DNA of 64,000 nucleotides from Liolophura sinensis (Eukaryota; Mollusca; Polyplacophora; Chitonida; Chitonidae), in NCBI RefSeq assembly GCF_032854445.1, contig NC_088300.1, positions 57,016,984 through 57,080,983 on the forward strand, written 5' to 3'. Within the stretch, counting starts at the first letter, position 1, and each line of letters starts with the position of its first letter. Position numbers and translations under genes: made by a program. This document shows positions 61,201 through 64,000 of this stretch, piece by piece. Below the pieces are notes generated by a model that worked only from the letters and a program-made list of their open reading frames with translations, was not told where the DNA came from and ran no database searches.

Positions 61201-62298
61201 TAACTTGTCCATATCTATGTACCCTAAACTGGCCATGTCTCTGCAGTCTAACTTGGTCATGTCTTGGTATTCTAAACTTGACAGTCACTGTAACTAACTT
61301 GGCCATGTTTCTGCAGTCTAACTTGGCCATGTCTCTGCAGTCTAACTTGGTCATGTCTTAGTATTCCAAACTTGACAGTCACTGTAACTAACTTGTCCAT
61401 GTCCTCTAAACTGGCCATGTCTCTGCAGTCTAACTTGGTCATGTCTTAGTATTCCAAACTTGACAGTCACTGTAACTAACTTGGCCATGTTTCTGCAGTC
61501 TAACTTGGCCATGTCTCTGCAGTCTAACTTGGTCATGTCTTAGTATTCCAAACTTGACAGTCAATGTAACTAACTTGTCCATGTCTATGTACTCTAAATT
61601 GGCCATGTCTCTGCAGTCTTTCTTTGGTCATGTCTTGGTATTCTAAACTTGACAATCACTGTAACTAACTTGGCCATGCCTATGTATATGTAGGCTAACT
61701 TGGCCATGGCTGTCTTATCTAAACTGTATAAAGTCATACCACAAGTGTACTGGCCTCTCCGCCACCACCACAAATTCCTAACTACACACGTATGTCAGAA
61801 GAAAAAAAAAACCCACAATTAAGCAATCTGCTGCCTATTTCAACAAGCACCTGCTATCACCTGACTACCCCAGCAGATGTTGGATATGTATGTGACTTTA
61901 AACAAGAGTTACATAAAGAATTCTCTCTTTAAACACACGCACCTTCTCTGAAGTAGTAAGAAATATAAAGGTAAATAAGACAGACTACTTGGGTCGGCTG
62001 TTATTCCCTGAATTCCTTTGGAACACAGATAGTTATATACATACACAACTCTGGTCTAACAATTACAGGTGTGTGCATGGTTACATGAGCAATTAACAGG
62101 TAACTGATTTGTGCCCACTTATAAAGGCAACATAATCTGTATTGGAGTACATAAAATATCCACATACATGGAAGTTGTGGTCTTACCGAGAGTCCAGTGG
62201 TCTCCTTCCACTGACCGACTGGGCACAGAATGTGTAGACATCCTGTGAAAGTAGGAGCTGTACCAGGCTGGCAGGCTAGGGGAACGAGTGGCCGCCAT
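46056..62298 (-). CDS. LIMA1: LIM-domain, actin-cytoskeleton-type protein (EPLIN/LIMA1-like), seven exons, 738 residues
   Basis: Exons (minus): 62187-62298, 55131-55203, 54145-54229, 51780-53336, 50153-50212, 48177-48325, 46056-46236. All junctions are GT/AG and all phases join, giving 2217 coding bases. Residues 1-90 are low-complexity. Residues 91-609 (exon 4) carry six degenerate repeats of GVFENxPxxxxDVVR..(L/M)P..G..R..(L/A)..F and five (I/F)TPP motifs. Residues 644-695 form a complete LIM domain with ligands C644, C647, H665, C668, C671, C674, C692, H695, followed by KGNYDEGFG. That signature is typical of LIMA1, LIMD2 and Xin-repeat LIM proteins, which bind or bundle actin. The start ATG (62298) has purine at -3 and G at +4. 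Which of these families is the true orthologue is uncertain. Confidence 0.8.
46654..46732 (-). mobile_element. SINE tail fragment in the last intron
   Basis: TTTATTTATTTGATTGGTGG, ACGCCATACTCAAAAATACT and CGATGGCGGCCAGC follow the family order on the reverse of 7241-7342. Confidence 0.65.
46735..46855. repeat. ~27-bp minisatellite, about four copies, last intron
   Basis: TCAAATGTCTACATGTGTGT followed by GGGTTGA recurs with small changes, in a TG-rich context. Confidence 0.6.
47138..47626. repeat. 39-bp minisatellite, about 12 copies, last intron
   Basis: The unit contains GTTCTGACATTCATGTCCTC then ACCACACAACTCAATATCA. An extra ~19-base partial unit interrupts the array near 47180. Because 39 is divisible by 3, open frames of 13-residue repeats appear on both strands. 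They lie wholly inside the intron between exons 6 and 7 and are not genes. Confidence 0.9.
48177..48325 (-). CDS. LIM-protein gene exon 6: first zinc finger of the LIM domain
   Basis: 149 bases. Acceptor CCACCAG|GAGGG, donor CTAAC|GTAAGC. It encodes CAAC, then 17 residues, then HKTCFKCSHC, the first six LIM ligands. Confidence 0.85.
50153..50212 (-). CDS. LIM-protein gene exon 5: 20-codon exon
   Basis: Acceptor ATTTTAG|GAAGC, donor GCTAAG|GTTGG. Encodes EAPQLYSATAPSPKMPASAK in phase 0 at both ends, so it could be skipped without breaking frame. Confidence 0.65.
51780..53336 (-). CDS. LIM-protein gene exon 4: repeat-bearing exon
   Basis: 1557 bases, 519 codons, symmetrical phase 0. Acceptor TTATTCAG|ATTCAG, donor GGAAG|GTAAG. 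It holds all six long repeats. The clearest units begin GVFENEP, GVFESQP, VVYESQP and GVFENQP and end with segments such as RDVLSKFKQMES or RNMLAKFKQMES. There are also two partial repeats. Confidence 0.85.
54145..54229 (-). CDS. LIM-protein gene exon 3
   Basis: 85 bases. Acceptor GACAG|AGATG, donor GAAACA|GTAAGA. Acidic DAPLQQNGVDDEVERD followed by NILRETRNKET. It completes the split Gly from exon 2 and ends in phase 0. Confidence 0.75.
54455..54600 (-). mobile_element. SINE fragment in intron 2
   Basis: TTTATTTATTTGATTGGTGA, AATATTTCACTTATG, GCGGCCAGCATTATGGTGAG and CCACAACCATCCACATG occur in family order. The tRNA-like head is absent. Confidence 0.7.
55131..55203 (-). CDS. LIM-protein gene exon 2
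   Basis: 73 bases. Acceptor TTACAG|ATGAAC, donor TTTGG|GTGAG. Encodes EQQETSRSVKEEVTPGQLRS; phase 1 in, phase 2 out. Confidence 0.75.
55846..56002. repeat. 25-bp minisatellite, about six copies, intron 1
   Basis: ACACTGCCAGGTTCCAGCTA followed by CACAG repeats head to tail with few differences. Confidence 0.9.
57671..58076. repeat. Foldback element: ~86-bp inverted arms, ~233-bp loop, intron 1
   Basis: 57671-57758 is the near reverse complement of 57992-58076 (for example TTGATATAAATTGAAGCA against TGCTTCAATTTATATCAA). It may be a MITE-like element or a chance-preserved inverted duplication. The intronic RNA would form a long imperfect hairpin. Confidence 0.75.
58164..58509. repeat. 29-bp minisatellite, about 12 copies, intron 1
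   Basis: AGGTGATTTACTATACCTAC then TGAAATTTT repeats head to tail. Copies alternate between ACCTACTG and ACCCACTG and between AATTTT and AATATT. Confidence 0.9.
59530..61725. repeat. ~94-bp satellite, about 21 copies, intron 1
   Basis: TTGACAGTCACTGTAACTAA recurs from 59780 to 61651 at intervals of 87-96 bases. Each unit is built from shorter CATGTCT-bearing pieces (GGCCATGTCTCTGCAGTCTA, GGTCATGTCTTGGTATTCTA). A 33-bp duplication at 59530-59605 forms the left border. Minus-strand open frames inside it are repeat artefacts. Confidence 0.9.
62187..62298 (-). CDS. LIM-protein gene exon 1
   Basis: Residues 1-37 plus one base. Donor CTCG|GTAAGA. A second in-frame Met is at residue 20. Confidence 0.7.
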
Positions 62299-64000
62299 AG
62301 CTGATAATTCCCCAGATTATCCTCTTAACTTGACTAAGTGGCTTAACGTTAACGGCTTAAGGGAACTGACCATAACCTAAACCCCTAGAGCGTAGAACTG
62401 GTTCTTGGATTAACACAGTCAGATTAACATTAATCAAAACAACCCAAGGTCTATACAAACAGTGATAACAGTGAGCAAATCCAGACGAACTCTGTAATGC
62501 TCGTCCACCAACGTCTGCAGGTTTCACAAGAAAACGGCGTAAGTTATTCAGCTCATCCACAGTAAAGAGGCAGGATAAACTTCAAATGTCGTGACTATGT
62601 GCTGTCCAATATAGTCCTGCTTCTCAGCGTGCCACAGGTTTCTGTCTCATCTATATCAGGACCCTCTTTAACTGAGCCAGGTATTCACCTCTTAACATGG
62701 GACGTCGAGCTTCACTTAACATCGGCATGCCCTAAGGCTTTGGTTAAATGTTTCTCTATAAATATTACTTACTTTTAATCAGGTCTATAATCTCTCAGGC
62801 GCAACATAAAAGTAATCCAGGAACAACGGCAGGTATTTTGGCCATTGAAAATGCCAGTTTCACCGGACGCACTGACCTTGTCAGGATTGGGCTCTACCTG
62901 GGGAGTTTAGAGAGCTGTAGCTCAGTGGGGAGCAAGACTAGCTGCGGTGAGATGAGGGCATCTGTTTTGGCAGCACTGGTCAGCTAAGGATCAATAGGCT
63001 GAGATCAGGAGACTGACCGTAGGGGGTGATTGGTTTACTTAGCACAGGCCACACACATCCCAAGAAAAAAGCCAAACAGCCAGCTAATCTCTGGAGAATG
63101 TGTGTGAGGACGTCTTCTGGGGGTGCTGCATTGTGCATGTGTCCATAGGCAGCAGAACGACTCTTATCTTACGTATGGCAGAGGTGACCAGGAAGTTCAC
63201 ACCTGCCCTACAGGCACACACAGGTTTATCAGCATAACAAATCACATTTACCTGTTGATGGGTCCTAACAAGGTCTCTAAATTCTGTCTCACAGCCTTAA
63301 TAACATATATCATATATAGAGGGACAGTCATAAGACTTGAAAACAACTCTAGCATTACTGGAGGGGTCCATTATTAGAGAGCCTCACATCAATATAAATG
63401 CAAAATAGTGGAATTGAACTGGTCATGTGAGAGTAAATCACTTAGTAGTTAATATTAGATATATTATATTAGACAGCTGACGTGTCAAGGAAAATATCAC
63501 TGCACATTAATTAAGAAAAGAATCACAAAATAACAGGCAGCATTGACCCTGGGGATATACTCAGGGTCAATTATAGATATCCCTAAACCTGGACTAGCAA
63601 TGATTGCAATACAGTACAGTATGGCCCAACACTGAAGCAAAATTCACAAAAAAGTGAAAGACGATAGGACGTGTTAGACATGGAGGCTTGGATGAAATGC
63701 ATTCCCAAAGCAAAATGAGCAACTGCTGCCTCAGAGCTCTCAAATAGCTCTCTTCATGCTAATGCATTATACTAATTGATAGGTCAAGGTCAGCATGTTA
63801 ATACATGTACATGTATTTGTGACAGTAATCAATTTTATCATAGGAGACCCAGTATGTTCGAGATTCAGCAGTACTGCTTAAATTATTCATTACTGTAAAA
63901 GAAATATATCTGACAAATTGACCTATACATGCATAAAGGTATAAGGTTGAAGAAATTTACATGGACGCAAACATTACAATCAAAACTGTCAACTCTGTAA
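62299..64000. other. Upstream region of the LIM-protein gene
   Basis: The 5' UTR and promoter must start here, but I see no TATA box close to the ATG and no other gene. The short open frames lack homology to anything I know. Confidence 0.45.

Noticed and set aside
60133-61536. Minus-strand open frames with a repeated DCRDMAKLDCR-type peptide
   Set aside because: These are translations of the 94-base intronic satellite and recur with its period.
59530-61725. CRISPR-like regular repeats
   Set aside because: The organism is an animal, and there are no unique spacers between constant repeats. It is an ordinary satellite.

Overview
The window looks like nuclear DNA from a mollusc (gastropod or bivalve; I cannot narrow it further). 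The grounds are spliced genes with GT/AG introns, AATAAA signals, Gypsy-type retroelement debris, and two tRNA-derived SINE families whose sequences I recall as widespread in molluscan genomes.

Layout. (1) 1-6 kb: gene-poor DNA with one SINE (783-1135) and an internally deleted Gypsy LTR retrotransposon (2643-4960). (2) 6063-7744, minus strand: a two-exon gene (298 residues) with its own TATA/initiator promoter and poly(A) signal, called here the 'single-copy paralogue'. (3) 10385-43985: a tandem array with an exact 2375-bp period. Thirteen full-length units are followed by a deleted unit and a degraded unit, with decayed half-copies at both edges. Each full unit carries a TATA box, an initiator, an intronless 287-codon gene homologous to the single-copy paralogue, and an AATAAA 107 bases after the stop. 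Twelve copies are intact and one has a frameshift. Unit types alternate in pairs, so the array has higher-order structure like a satellite, but built of genes. (4) 46056-62298, minus strand: one seven-exon gene whose phases all join, giving a 738-residue protein with six degenerate ~80-residue repeats and one complete C-terminal LIM domain (EPLIN/LIMA1-like, possibly Xin-related). Its introns hold several unrelated tandem repeats, SINE fragments and a foldback element. (5) 62.3-64 kb: upstream DNA with no supported gene.

How the parts relate. The paralogue and the array genes share the first 17 codons in register, a TATA box exactly 81 bases before the ATG, and a central block that is nearly identical at DNA level although the rest of the protein has diverged strongly. 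The paralogue has an intron at a site where the array genes have none. This promoter-bearing gene array is the strongest candidate here for something undescribed. The protein resembles a cysteine-peptidase-like domain I recall from repetitive and mobile-element proteins of aquatic animals, with the expected catalytic Cys and the distal acid/His replaced. That family call is from memory, not from a search.
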